This document shows positions 12,186 to 24,190 of a stretch of DNA of 64,000 nt, piece by piece (position 1 is the stretch's first letter; every line of letters starts with the position of its first letter). The stretch comes from Atopsyche davidsoni. Lineage: Eukaryota; Arthropoda; Insecta; Trichoptera; Hydrobiosidae. The position numbers and the translations under genes are program-made. The stretch covers positions 6,324,001-6,388,000 of the forward strand of contig JAILWY010000021.1 in the NCBI GenBank assembly GCA_022113835.1. The letters are read 5' to 3'. Below the pieces are notes generated by a model that ran no database searches, had not been told where the DNA came from, and saw only the letters and a list, made by a program, of their open reading frames with translations.

Positions 12186-12610
12186 TGCTATCGAGTGAGT
12201 GTGCAAACTTATTTGCAGACACGTAATGTAATCAAAACCAATATTAAATACCTGCCGAGAATTAGTAACGGAGTTAGTCTCAAATCTTAGCCGAGCATTT
12301 AGATAGTGCGGGTGACCCAATTATCGGCAGGCCCATAACTCCGGAGTACACCTGTTTTATGTGTTGATTTCCGCCAAGCCGAACTTCTCCCGAGTTTGCT
12401 CTGTTATTGAACAAATGTGGTCTGGAGGACGGAGATGTTTAATGCACGGAGTTAGTGTAAGTGTCTGCCAGAAGCCCGGGCTGGCAGTATTTCAAACTAA
12501 TTGCTGGCCTACTCACAATGGAATACTCACAAACTTATAGTAATTCCGATCGGGTATTTGCATTGTGGGATTGGATTTAGGAATCAAGGTTATAGCTTTG
12601 ATGACAATGC
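12186..12610. promoter_or_regulatory. Large GC-richer island
   Basis: One of the longest balanced-composition blocks in the window (about 400 bp). CTGCCGA (12253) and its near-reverse complement TCGGCAGG (12324) face each other. CCAGAAGCCCGGGCTGG (12468-12484) is a near-palindrome around GCCCGGGC. No coding frame is recognised. It is a candidate enhancer-type element by composition. Confidence 0.32.
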
Positions 12611-13380
12611 CTGAGCAAAGTTTGTGACATATTGACATTGAAGTGTATTGTAGAATTTCTGTAGATTATAATTTTTTTTTTGAAATATATTAAAAGTTAA
12701 TTACAATACCACTGCCATAATAAACATCATACAATTCATAAGTTCAAAGTAATCCCTTATAGTAGGGTTCGTGTATATGTTTATATTTTTTTAAAACAAA
12801 TTTTTCATGCTGGGTTTATGTTAAATAAAGATTAATTTTGTTAATTAAATTCTTGTTATTTATGTTGTAGTGTTGAATGAATTATTGTCAAGGGTACTCT
12901 CTTTGGAATCTTAAAGCCACTCTGCCCTTGAAGAATTAATTATAAATTATAAAGGACAGGAGTTTTTTTTTGGTGTTGGTGGTATTATTTCTTTGAAAAA
13001 CAAAATAACAGTTAAAAAAATATTCAATACATTTGTTTATATATATAATTTTAGATTAGATTTAATATTGTTAATTTGTTAGAATAAATATGGTTTTTAA
13101 ACAAATCTGTAAAAAAATTTTTAGTGTTTACGAAATTAAAATCGAAATTCACATTTTTGTAAAATATAGTAGCGTTGATAGTTTTAAAAGTACAAACAAT
13201 ACAATTAAAACAATCACGCTGTATTGATATGATATAAAATATTACATTTAAATAATTGTCATTCCTTAATATGGAGTAACTTTGACGTAAATTTTTTTTT
13301 AAAAATAAATCGATAGCATTTTGAACATTATTTAATCTGAGTACAGTGTTTTCCATTACCATAATGACGCAAAAAGTATA
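12611..13380. other. AT-rich spacer, nothing recognised
   Basis: The minus-strand open frame at 13051-13362 is AT-driven and has no domain. No repeat or RNA was found. Confidence 0.5.
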
Positions 13381-13645
13381 ACAAAAACCAGACTGGGGAG
13401 GTTTTGTAATCCCCCAAAGAGCCGATCATTTTCCCAGCGAGAAGGACCCTAAGCCTCGGAGGTGCTACTTAACATTATTGAATAATTCACCGAGATATAT
13501 TGCAGCGGGACGAATCGATCCCTCCATGTCCGTGAATGTTCCGAGCGATTTAGCAGTTCGGCAGATATGGTTTCTGAGGAAAATAACGACTCAGGTCATT
13601 AGCTCATCGCGCGAGACGCGGCAAGCAGAGCCTCTCTCTGCCAGT
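13381..13645. promoter_or_regulatory. GC-richer island
   Basis: A balanced-composition block with several CG dinucleotides and GGACGAATCGATCC near 13507. A + strand frame (13478-13714) crosses it but gives no recognisable protein. Regulatory role inferred. Confidence 0.28.
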
Positions 13646-13929
13646 GTTGCCATCACCAGTGCAGTATTTTATACATTTATGGTGTTGTTTGAAAAATACA
13701 TTATCAATGATTAATTTTGAAAATTTTCATGTTTTAAATTTTTTTACAAAATACACCCTAGGAATACAATCTTTAGCAACTAGTCTTCAAGGTTTTCGTT
13801 CATTACGTATTTATCAACATATTTGTATATATTTAATGTATTTTTTAATGAGTGAATTAACTGAATTAAGACAGCACGAAGTACGTTCAATAACTTGAAG
13901 AAAGCACTATGCTCAAGAGATATAACACT

Positions 13930-14265
13930 GGAATCTCGCTGGAGTTGGAGCATAGACACTCAAGAAAGCTACTATGCGAAGAACTGAGGCGGCAGAAATC
14001 TGGCTTAAATACTATGGGTTGGTCGCGTCACAAATGAGAGAGTCTTACACAGAAAGGGAACTTCTGGACAGAAAGGTCTCCTATTTTGGCCACATTTTTC
14101 GTAACAGTAAATATGGCATTCTAAAACTGATTGTCCACGGTTTTTACGTGGATGTGGAATTTGCGCCAGCGGCTGGAGGTCTCTGGAGGAATCTGGCTCA
14201 GGATAGAAATATGTTTGATGAAATGGTCACCAATTTCCTATGAAGACAGGATCAGAAGAAGAAAA
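13930..14265 (+). pseudogene. Decayed 3' end of a non-LTR retrotransposon ORF (copy B)
   Basis: Second copy of the LINE tail seen at 7861-8158. A continuous + frame from 13974 to 14243 reads TERELLDRKVSYFGHIFRNS in its first half and LAQDRNMFDEMVTNFL at its end. These are the conserved YFGH and RNMFDEMV blocks of the region downstream of reverse transcriptase. The middle has lost the usual basic GKRGPGRRR-type segment, with an in-frame change to VDVEFAPAAGG, and the upstream part is frame-shifted. The element is 5'-truncated as is usual for LINE copies. The GAAGACAGGATCAGAAGAAG tail after 14243 fits the family 3' end. Confidence 0.75.
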
Positions 14266-14269
14266 CATA

Positions 14270-15100
14270 ACTTAAAAATACTTTACTACCACCTTATTTA
14301 ATAGAGTATCCTTTACGAGTAAAAACTAATCACACAATTTTAAATTATCACAAAAAAAAATGTATACTATATATTGGAGGGCTATTGGCTTATCGTCGGT
14401 CAATTAGGATTATATATAGAATGATTGATCAGATCCGCGTGTGAATAACACGGTGTCACCAGTCTGTGACAGCTGGAATTCGAGTGAGCAGAAATATTAA
14501 ATCATTTTTATTCCAACATTTTATATGTTCTAGTTGTCCAAAAAATAAAGGTAAATTAATGTGTGCTAAGAGACAAAAGGTCCGGTGTTGAATATTTTAT
14601 GAAGAAAAAAGGTTATACGCGAATCTTTGAATTTTTTATCACTTTACAAATTGACTCTATGATATTTGAGTTTTTGAATAACATAATGTATTTTTACTCA
14701 CTGGTTCAATGTCTTTAGTTAGTTAACTAATTGAGTCACAGATTACAAGAATTTTTATAAAATATGTAATTTAAATCATAAAAAAGAAATATAGACACTT
14801 ATGTGGAAAGTGATCATGTCTGTTTCAATATATAAATATAATAATTTTGAAATATATTTTTACGAAATTTATTTTTCGGGTGTTATTTTTTGTATATTAC
14901 AAGAACAGTTTTTTAGTACTTGTTATGTATTATAAAGGCGTCACTCAAATGAGCACATCACTAGGAAGTAGAGTAGAAAAATAAATACAATAAAAGAAAA
15001 ATAAAATATTAATTTAGGGGTCGTGACACTTAAAATTCATATTGTCAATATTTTGCATGCCACCGTAGTTGACGAGTTGAAATTATATTTTGAAGTGAAA
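14270..15100. other. AT-rich spacer with one small island
   Basis: 14375-14485 is more GC-balanced and contains CGTGTGAATAACACG (inverted CGTGT/ACACG) and GTGACAGCTGG with an E-box CAGCTG. The remainder is AT-rich with nothing recognised. Confidence 0.3.
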
Positions 15101-15340
15101 TATATTTAAAAAAAATGTAATTTACGCAAAGATGTTACAGAATTTATTCTAAGGAGAATCGTTACATCGTTTCGCTGTCTCCATACATTTCGCACAAATG
15201 AAATCCGCTCGATTTCACAATCGTAATTCCTTAAAAACGGCACCTCAATATACGCGGAACATTTCAAGGAAGCAAAAATCGCCGTATTAACGAAAAAGAA
15301 TTTCCAGAGATTGAATTTTATTGTAATAAAAATGACATAA
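15101..15340. promoter_or_regulatory. Island of balanced composition
   Basis: A block with many CG dinucleotides between AT-rich flanks. A minus-strand frame (15106-15369) covers it but ends in a poly-F/K segment encoded by T/A runs and is not convincing. Possible conserved non-coding element. Confidence 0.25.
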
Positions 15341-18300
15341 AAGGTAAAAAAAAAAAAACTAAGCGACATCTCCGTTCAAGTTACAATGGGCTGTATAAAG
15401 AGAGGATGTGAATTTTCACTATTATATTCAGGTTACTCCTCTTATTTAAGCCTTTATAAAATCTTAGAACAACTTTGGACAGCCATATAAACCACATTAA
15501 GCTTTTATCGCGACCCATAAAATAATGTATGCGAATGTGTGAGATTTCCATTCAACGAGATTTTTTGCGTGGATATAAACAACTCCAGATAGGCCTTGCT
15601 TTATTATTTTTCTGTAAATAATTTAAATATTTTATGCCAATAATTTATTTTGCATTAAATAATTTACGTAGTTTTGTATTTACAACTTTTGCTTGATAAC
15701 TAAAGAGACAGTTATTTGAGTCATTGGAATCATGAACGGTTTCCAGTAAATAGTACGATTCATACAAAGTAGTCATCATGGCTTCATGCACTTCAAGGAC
15801 ATAATTATTTTAAAAGACTTTTTAAAATTCACAAAGGAGTATAAATTCACCTCATATACCCTCATTTTTAATAATAATTAACGAACATTTTATGATTGCC
15901 GGTAATGTGATTTTTCTTATTTAATTTAGACTGGGAACTATAGACTCGATACTTATACAATAAAGTATTTTTCTAGTCATACGTGTAATTAAATTTATTT
16001 TGAATATATAAATATTTACTGTATAACTTTGATTGGATGATTGAATTTCTTTTAAGCAAAATGCGTAGTTTTGTGACGAGTATAAACACATTGTCAATTT
16101 AAATGTGGGATATCTAGATGTGTGAATGTATGATGCGAGGTTTTTTGTTTGTTTACCGAATAAATGAGAGAGGTCTGCTGGATTATTCACGGGAACAAAA
16201 GTAGAATGCTTGTATGAATGTCAGAGAAGAGCTGAATACTTCATGTACGTAAATAATATAATATTTTATTATCAGAATGGAGGACACTGCGCAGGAACAT
16301 GGAGGATCAGCTGCAATAGAAGAACTGGACAGTAGAGAAAAAATAATAATGTTAAATAATGCTAACGTTGCAACGTTTTAAATTTGTTTTTTTTTTTTTT
16401 CTGTGTGTGGTTAATTTTAAAATGTCAAATAAAGCATGCTCGGTGTATTATAAATGTGTTGTTAATATTTTAAAAAAAGTTTTGAGTAAATTTGCACATT
16501 CAAAATAACAGCCTTTTGTGTTTATTAATTTTATATAATATAACAAGTTAGTATCTCCTATGTTTTTCTACTCTACACTATATTGTTGCAGGTGAATGGG
16601 AAAACATACTTTTGTAGTTATCTACACTTTATTACGCAATAAATTTTAATCAATTAAATATTTTTGTATTATAATTTATCGTTATTAAAGTAAAAACAAT
16701 ATTGCTTCAATAATTCTTGTTTTACAATGTTTTTATTTTTTAAGTCAAGGGTTTGATTTTTCTGCTAATCTTTTTAGTGGCCATTTTTTACTCACTATTT
16801 TAGGGGTATTTTTACAGCATTAACTATAAAAGTGAAGAGGGTTAGAATGAAGTGGGGCAAATAGTGGAAGACCTTCATCTGGCTGTGGATTAACACTAGC
16901 TGACGTGGTGATGATGGCTCTGGTAGGTACACGTGCCAATAAAACTTCTTTTTCTGCACTATAAGTGTATAATAAAAAGGCATAGTGCCTTTACTGTGTT
17001 TACAACAAATAAAATTCACAGTTTATTAGTCGTATAAGAGAAAAAATACGTTATTTGTTTTTTATGGTTTTGCGTTTCTGCCAAGATGGCTTGATCTATT
17101 TATTTATAAAAATTAAAACAAAAAAGTGTATTAGCGTCTAGAAAATAAAAAAATACAATGCCATAACCAAAAGAAGCGCCTCATGTTTCTTCAAAAAAAA
17201 AACATACGAAATAACCTTATTCCTTTTTGCTGTATCGAAGGTATGAAAATAATTTTTATCTTATTGTCTGTGATAAAATTTGCACTAAAATAAATTTCGT
17301 TTGCCATTTTATTGTTTTTATGTCTATACCTCGATTAACGCGGTTGTATATTGATATAATTATTGTATCCTGTTTTTTATACGAAACAGTTTTATTTGAC
17401 CAAACTAAAACAAATAAAAACCTTATTAAATCGGTTTAGATATACAAATCGAACTAGAAGACTCGAAAATCTGAGTCACTGAGCCAAATGTGTTAACACG
17501 TTGTCTATTGTATCAATTGCCACAAAAATCAGATTTTATTCTTGAAAGACGAAAGTAGCAGCTGTAGTGAGGATTTACAGTTGAAAAGATATATTAAAAA
17601 CGATTTAATTCTTAACAATAAAATATGCCCAAAATTAAACGATCTTTTCAAACACACAATCCTCTATTATTATTATTAGCATATATATCGTAGAGACCGA
17701 GGGAAAAGCCCACATGAAATAAGTTCCATTTGTTTGCATTTGACAGAAATCAATGCATAAACTTAGTTTTTATAAACCCCATTTGAAATATATTGTCGGG
17801 TAATAAATATATTTTATGATTCTTCTAACTATGAAAGTATTTGTGTTTTGCGTATTTTTTTCCTATTGACAGATAAACAGAATCGTAACTTTAGTGATAA
17901 TGTGTGGTTTAATGTATTTAAAAAAAGGAGCAAAGAAATAAAATTTAATATCTTCATGTTACAAAGTATAGCTGAATGGCAAATACGTAAATGTTTTTAA
18001 AACCTTTATACAGTTGAATTAATCTAGATTTCTGTCAACCTTTCAAAATTTATTGATGTGGGTAGAGGGTTTTTATATAAGTATCTAATAAAAATGATAA
18101 ATAGGAATTTCATATTTAACGCAAAAGGTAAGAAAGCAACCGTTCCGCTGGATGATGGCATCGTTATACCTGTAGTAATGAAGTTATTGCCTATCTATAT
18201 ATATAGTACTTTATTTAAAGTTATGAAAATGACTTAAATGCTCTTACCCGAAATATGTGCCTTTAAATATTAAATATCAGCTCACAGCGATTTTTTAGGC

Positions 18301-19025
18301 ATGTTATTAATACATTTTAATGCATGTTTGACGTGTACAGATTATTAATTGCAGTGATAAAAACATCAACTTTGTTAAAGACAGTCTACATATAATATTT
18401 TACTTCAAGATTGTATTGAGTTAATGCAATTATAATTATGTTTAAAAATTAGATGTTTGTAAAAAAAAAGGCCTTTCCCAGTCGTTTCAACAATTTCAAC
18501 CAGTTGTACTATTGGAAAACAGTTTGTACACTCAGTAGAAGCGCTTTGCTTTTGAAACTAATTTAAATTCATTTCTACTAATTTTCTTCTGTTTCAATTT
18601 TACACAAAAAGTTGTAGACGTTTTCATTTAACAATTTCGCTTCATTTATACAGTGTTTTACAATAGTAATTAAAGGATAAACAAAGAATTCGTCCTACAT
18701 CAGTCACCTTAGTAATAACGAGCGAGATTCACGCAATACAGTAATAAGTGTTGTCTTTAGTACAACTTGCACTTTATATAACTCCAGCCTACAAATATTC
18801 GTACTGAATAATATATATGTATAATATAATATTCTAGAGCTGTCCTTATCTGAACTTCTCTAGTATGAATTTTATAAAAAACCATGAGTGTGTTTATAAC
18901 AAGATTGATCCTTAGTCCATGGATATACGTATACAAAAAAGACGATATTGGTTCGAGTGTATACTTATAAAACATTTTTTTTTAATTTGATATACGATGC
19001 TCTGCATACTATAAATATGAAAGAT
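15341..19025. other. Long AT-rich spacer
   Basis: About 3.7 kb with almost no GC-rich block. Slightly more complex stretches lie at 15480-15600 and 18125-18190. The + frame starting at 16278 (MEDTAQEHGG) is 35 codons and unsupported. No RNA gene or repeat family was identified. Confidence 0.45.
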
Positions 19026-19240
19026 TTATGTATTGACAAAAGTCGTCGCAGTAACGGCTCGCAGTGCTTCCTCCCGGCGGCGCAGATTCATTAGGTAAAC
19101 TGCTCAGCCATGTCGGCCAGGGAAGTACGAGTAGCATAAAAATCCTACCAAAAGCGAAATAATGTAAATGGCACAGTGTGCCAAAGCAATTCTTTCAGGA
19201 GACAAAAACCAACAGCTCGCTAAGGGGCCCGGGCTCTTAA
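19026..19240. promoter_or_regulatory. GC-richer island with shared motif module (copy 2)
   Basis: 19030-19135 is GC-rich (CTCCCGGCGGCGCAG near 19071). 19150-19220 repeats the ordered module of 11199-11270: AAAAGCGAAA (19150), TGGCACAGTGTGCC (19169-19182), AATTCTTT (19188) and AGCTCGC (19214). Spacing from palindrome to GCTCGC is 46 bases here and 39 in copy 1. This argues for related regulatory modules or an ancient duplication. Confidence 0.4.
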
Positions 19241-20084
19241 AAAAAAAGATACATGAAAGCATTAGTTACTACTGTATTATAAACAAAAACGACTACGAAC
19301 TATACATTTGAAAAATATTTAAAAAATGTTAAAACAGACTTTGATTTCTATTTGTGATTAAAAAACACAGATACTGTGACAATATTTTATAAGGAGTATG
19401 CTTATTCAAATGTTTGGTTAATTTTTCAATTTAAAAATACTGGTTTATGGCGGCAAAGAGAAAGAGCCCTTTCTATGGTGTTGTACACATCATACTTTCA
19501 CTTGTAGATTCCATCAGTTTTTAGTTAGAAGTGGTTTTGAACGGACGCAAGCAACTTTATTTTGTTTTTGGTCAAATATTGAGCACACCCGGCATTGGCG
19601 GGCGTAACTCCAGGGGAGAAGAAAAGACCCCCTAGGGGAAAATACCCCCGTACAGCCTCATTATACCCAAGATAATATCTACAGTATCTAATATTACACA
19701 GTATCGTAACAATCGCGGTCTCATAGAAAAAGGGTAAACCGAGTATCATTTTTGACAATTTTATTTTGAATTAAGTTGTTTTGAACTTTAAAAACATTCA
19801 ATTTTAATTTAAAATTGTCTCGTGATCTAGACGCGGTATCTAGAATGCTTGTTTGCCAATCGCAAGGACTAGGGCTTAAATTGGTGTTTAAGTGTTTTAC
19901 AATTCAGTAAAAATTATAAACACAAAGCTTTCTGCAATTTTTTCGCAAAGCCCGATGCCGGAGATGAACTAAACCGGATACAGCTACAACTGCGCTTTAT
20001 TGCTTGCGACCTTGTTTTGTGGAGTGCGGTTATGAACTAGGACGTCTTCCACTCGTAAAATATAATATAATGAAACTCCTGTCA
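19241..20084. other. Spacer with moderate-complexity blocks and a tRNA-like remnant
   Basis: 19560-19660 includes a C/G-run block (CCCCCTAGGGG type). 19818-19885 is tRNA-like and listed separately. Other sequence is AT-rich and no gene is supported. Confidence 0.35.
19818..19885 (+). repeat. Possible tRNA-derived SINE remnant
   Basis: The run TCTCGTGATCTAGACGCGG followed by a TGTTTGCCAATCGCAAGGAC segment and AGGGCTTAAATTGG resembles a eukaryotic tRNA head: an A-box-like D-arm, an anticodon-arm-like block, and a degenerate B box in place of GGTTCAAATCC. No acceptor stem or target duplication was recognised, so it is at best an old SINE head. Confidence 0.3.
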
Positions 20085-20470
20085 TAAAAAAAGTCGTGTG
20101 CTGTCGTAGCGTGAGCGTCAGTGCTGTGAGGCAAACAAGTGCGTACGTTTTGTAAAGATCCGGTTAATTTCGGAGTCCGGAACAGCCGCAGCCTCATTTA
20201 ATTTCCTTTTAATTGCGCCAAATTAAGCCGGAACATTTGACGGGCTGCGGCGAGGCTTGTTGTTTGCAATCGCACAATCTGCGAGGCTTGTTTCGCCCTT
20301 CATTACGCGACGGGGGCGAGAACATCGTCCGCGATTGGCAGCGCTGAAAATTACTCAGCTTGACGCCGGCCCTGAATATTTCAGGATTGTGCTGTTTATC
20401 CGGGGGATTTCCCCGACGCTTGTACCCAAGGACGCGTGCTTTGTGAGAAATATATCCCGATACATTTGAT
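20085..20470. promoter_or_regulatory. Large GC-rich island with internal repeats
   Basis: The most GC-rich long block in the first third of the window. It has three TAATT homeodomain-type cores in 20197-20225, CCGGAAC twice (20178, 20228), a 9-bp inverted pair GCCGCAGCC (20185-20193) and GGCTGCGGC (20243-20251), and an exact 12-bp direct repeat GCGAGGCTTGTT (20250-20261, 20281-20292). No recognised protein. Structured repeats without coding character favour a regulatory element. Confidence 0.42.
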
Positions 20471-20608
20471 AATATAAAAAAGAACAGCGCTGGGAATACA
20501 AGATATCGCTGCAGAGCGCGTTTGTATGCAAATTTATTTGGGCTTATATCTTGATATTGAAAAAAAAATTGCAGATGAATTTTGATAATTGCGTCTCTTT
20601 GAAATGTA

Positions 20609-21124
20609 CGAGGGCGGTCCGATAAGTAGTTATCCTCACCGCCCGATGGTGCTAGTATCGCAAGAGAGATTTACTATCGTGTAGTACATTCTCGTAGACG
20701 GCTACTGTCAAAATTTCAGCCGAATCCAAAATGGAAAAAGAGCAATATCGGTCGGTGATTCGATTCTTGTTTTTGGAAGGGAAATCGCGCAGCGAAATCA
20801 AAGAGCGCTTGGATGCTGTGTACGGTGACTCTTCTCCTTCGATGGCGACCGTCAAAAATTGGTTTAATGAGTTTCAACGTGGTCGCACGTCGGTTTTTGA
20901 TGAGCCACGCCCAGGGGCTCCGAAAATAGCTACCACGGAGGATAACGCGACAAAAATCTTACTTTGCAGACCTCGAGAAAACGTATTTTTCAGATGGGTT
21001 ATAGAAGTTGGAGCATCGCTGGGTCAAGTGTATCGAGCTAAAAGGAAACTATTGTGAGAAATAAATCGCCACTTTTCGTTTTCGTTTTTATTTTGTAGGC
21101 TAAGTACTTATCGGACCACCCTCG
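20609..21124 (+). mobile_element. Mariner element, internal-deletion derivative
   Basis: The 516-bp element is bounded by terminal inverted repeats: left CGAGGGCGGTCCGATAAGTA from 20609 and right ending in the reverse complement, CGAGGGTGGTCCGATAAGTA, at 21124. TA dinucleotides at 20607-20608 and 21125-21126 are the expected Tc1/mariner target duplication. Full-length mariners are about 1.3 kb. Here the 5' and 3' ends of the transposase gene are joined directly, so the catalytic centre is missing. It could move only with a transposase supplied in trans. Ends and duplication are intact, suggesting a fairly recent insertion. Confidence 0.93.
20731..21057 (+). pseudogene. Truncated mariner transposase (N-terminal HTH plus C-terminal remnant)
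   Basis: Begins MEKEQYRSVIRFLFLEGKS and runs through the mariner helix-turn-helix region (SEIKERL, VKNWFNEFQRGRTS) to the conserved linker DEPRPGAPK near residue 60-70, about 76 residues in all. A large internal deletion then removes the rest of the DNA-binding part and the whole DDD catalytic domain. After the junction (about 20958) the frame is wrong. The genuine C-terminus, with FADLEKTYFSDGL, KLEHRWVKCIELKG and a final CEK stop, is readable in another frame from about 20962 with one internal TAG. The 108-codon open frame is thus a chimera of real N-terminus and out-of-frame tail, not a working transposase. Confidence 0.9.
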
Positions 21125-21126
21125 TA

Positions 21127-22385
21127 TCAAAAAATATTTGGCTCATAAAACAAAAAAAGTGCTAGGAATGAAACGATATCGAGCTATGGCGCATTACTAT
21201 GTAAATTTAATTGTGTCCACATCTTGATATTACATAAAAAATGGTTAACGAGAGTTTTGATAATATAGAAATAGCAAGAATTTGTGAATATTGCAATGTC
21301 ACGGCACGTAAGTGTGCAAATTAAATTATGTTCTCTCTTGTTATTGAAAAAAAGCAGATAACCAGGTTTTGTATACTTTGGTAATTGGATATGTGTGAAT
21401 AATGATTCTGAAAATGAATAATCTAACGGTAGAAGTTTATAAACATAGCACTGGGAAAGCGGAAAGGTTGTATTGACAATGGGGGGTCGAAGCGACTGAT
21501 TACGGAACCTTTGTTAGTGGCAAGAGATTCGGTATATTCAGATGTAAAAAAATATTCGAGAGGTCGTCATAATATTCCATTCATATATAATATTTTAGAT
21601 CGCTGGATTTTTTGTAGATGGTAGACAAAATGTAAGCCAATTTTATATTCATGCTTTCTTATATGGCAATAAAACTGTTGATTAGCGTGGTTTTCACAAT
21701 ATATTGTGCTGTAAAAATAAATGTTGAATAATGCTGTACTTGTGCTTTTTTTTTTGGCTTATGTCTCATACAATTATGGTCTTAATCATATTTGAATGGA
21801 TTAAAAAAGAAAAACACACATCTCTAAGTTCATTATAAATAAATAGATACTTCTACATAACTTACAGTACAAAATTTTTCTGGTATATTAAAGGTTTTTA
21901 TCTCAATTTATTGAAATAATGAGAATATTTCATTTTAAAATATAACATAAAAATTTTGGTAATGCGGTAAAAGTAATAGTAATTATTTTTTGTGCTTAAT
22001 GATTTGTTAAAAAAAGTTATAAATTTCAAAATGTTGGATATGTAAAGTGACATTGATGTGTAAACCTGATTACTCAAATGAGAGACTCAGAATAAACAAA
22101 TATGCAATAATAATTGGAATGTCAATGAATTTTTTTGTCTCATATTTTTTTAATGAACGACTGTTACCATTTTTTTGGTTCTTTTTATTCTAGTCCAAAA
22201 ATAATGATTTATTTCGTGCCCTAAGCCAAACATTTACTGTACTGATATGTATATTTTTTCTTATAAATTATAGGTCTTCTTAGGGAGTTTGCTGCCAAAG
22301 CAATTCGAGCGTCAAATATAATATAAGTCGTCATAAATGTACTCGGTTATAGTCAACATCACAAAGTATTGTGACAATTCATAAT
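21127..22385. other. AT-rich spacer, nothing recognised
   Basis: Low-complexity AT-rich sequence with no supported feature. Confidence 0.5.
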
Positions 22386-22920
22386 TTTCTAGATTTACAA
22401 GGCCTTAAGAATGCTGGGGCATGCCAAGTCATCAATAAGCCCCAAACCACCCACTCAACTTTTTGTCTTGCCAGATTCGCTCTGACTCTTTTGTATAAAA
22501 AAGTAAAAGCTTTCTTTCAATAAATTTATTAGAATAGTATCGAACAATGCGTTGCCTGTCTTTCCAATGTCGTCATGACCAGTTACCACCATTACGTCTG
22601 CTCGAGGACGAAAGCCCTACTATAGCGAAGGTACGCACTCCTTTACAATACAATTTCAAATAATAAAATATCTTTGTTTCTCACAATTGGCAATAAATTT
22701 TCTAAGAAATCAGAGAGACTTACATTACCTTCCCTTATTTTCAATAAAATTTGAATTCGACTACTTCCTGTTCTCCGGCGCGGATATCCGGCCCCCGTTC
22801 CGATCACTTCCGCCTCTAGATTTCAGCAAAAGAAAAAAGTTATTCTTTAAATGGTTTTTCTTATTTGTTCAAGTGGGGTTATTATGACCCTACTCTCTCG
22901 AGACTGGAAAAATGAACGAG
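22386..22920. promoter_or_regulatory. GC-richer blocks
   Basis: 22390-22500, 22540-22640 and 22765-22830 are more GC-balanced; the last contains GCGGATATCCGGCC with the self-complementary CGGATATCCG. The + frame 22687-22887 has no recognised domain. Regulatory nature is inference only. Confidence 0.25.
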
Positions 22921-24190
22921 GCATGAAATTCCGACACGGTACTTATCCTCCTTCTAACAATAAATTCTACAAATTAAAACATCCAAATGTTCTTGATCTA
23001 ATAAAATTGAAATTTATTACTTTATTTGTATTACTTCACAAGTACTACCTTTTTTACGTGGATTTTGTTCAGGTTCAAATGTAAAAATACAACGTGTTTT
23101 TTTGCATTAGTACAATTATCCTAAAAACAATTCTAAACTGCATCTGGGTTTAATAAAATAATAAAACCAAACTAATAACGGATGTAAAATTTAAGCACGA
23201 CCCCCAAAATTAGCAGTGCTAATATTTATATAGTCACAGTTACATATTAATATAGCAATGAAACTGTTAGTAAAAAAAAACATCTGAAACAACTTTAGTA
23301 ACTAAGACTAAAATAGCACAACGAAAATCAATCTTAATAACATATTAAAAATATTTACTGGTTTTTTTAAATATTGAATCACTGAGCTCAAAAAACAGTT
23401 TCTGTGTATATTAAAAAAAATAACATTTTATTTATAAACTTTAGTAGCTGTACGAAAGTGCTCTAATAAATCATGGTCGAATATTTTTTTTTTATCAAGA
23501 TTGATCCGGCTTATCTATAATTTATTTTACAGTTCAAACAAAAGAAGGAGCATTTCCTCTTTTTTAATTCAAGCATAATACGTTTTCAAATCGAAATAAC
23601 TCACTTGAATGCTTTCTTTCTCTTGTTACTTCATTTGATGTAAATCTGGAAAAAATTCCATAGATTTTATAAAACCGATAAAAGATTCTAAACCATTTGG
23701 TATTTATGGACAAAATTGTTATAGGTCGAAACCTTTACACTGCCTTTTAAAAGTAAAATGAAACCATTATAAATAAATGATGTGGATTAAATAATCGAAA
23801 TATAAATATATACTTAGTGTTTTCAATCATGTATATAAAATTGAGTTGTTTTAGATATTATCACTTTAAAATTATCATCACACTAAACAAAACATAATAC
23901 TTGATTTTACGTTAAAATAATTCCTTATATTGATAAAATCGTTGTGTGATTCTTTGCGATTTCATATCTGTACATTAAAAATGACATTTGCTATAATTTT
24001 AAGGTTAGCACAATTTATATGTAAAAAAATGTATTATTAATATCAAGTACCTTTGAAAATTTTCCTCGTACAGTATGAACTATCCAATCTTCGTATTTCT
24101 TCTGATATTCGATGATGCACTGTCAAAAGAAACAGATATTTTGTCTACTTTATTTTAGAGTACTAATAGCTTATGCACAGTGAAACAACC
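22921..24190. other. AT-rich spacer, nothing recognised
   Basis: No gene, RNA or repeat supported. Confidence 0.5.

Noticed and set aside
16278..16380. Small peptide gene starting MEDTAQEHGG
   Set aside because: 35 codons, no family recognised and no supporting signals.
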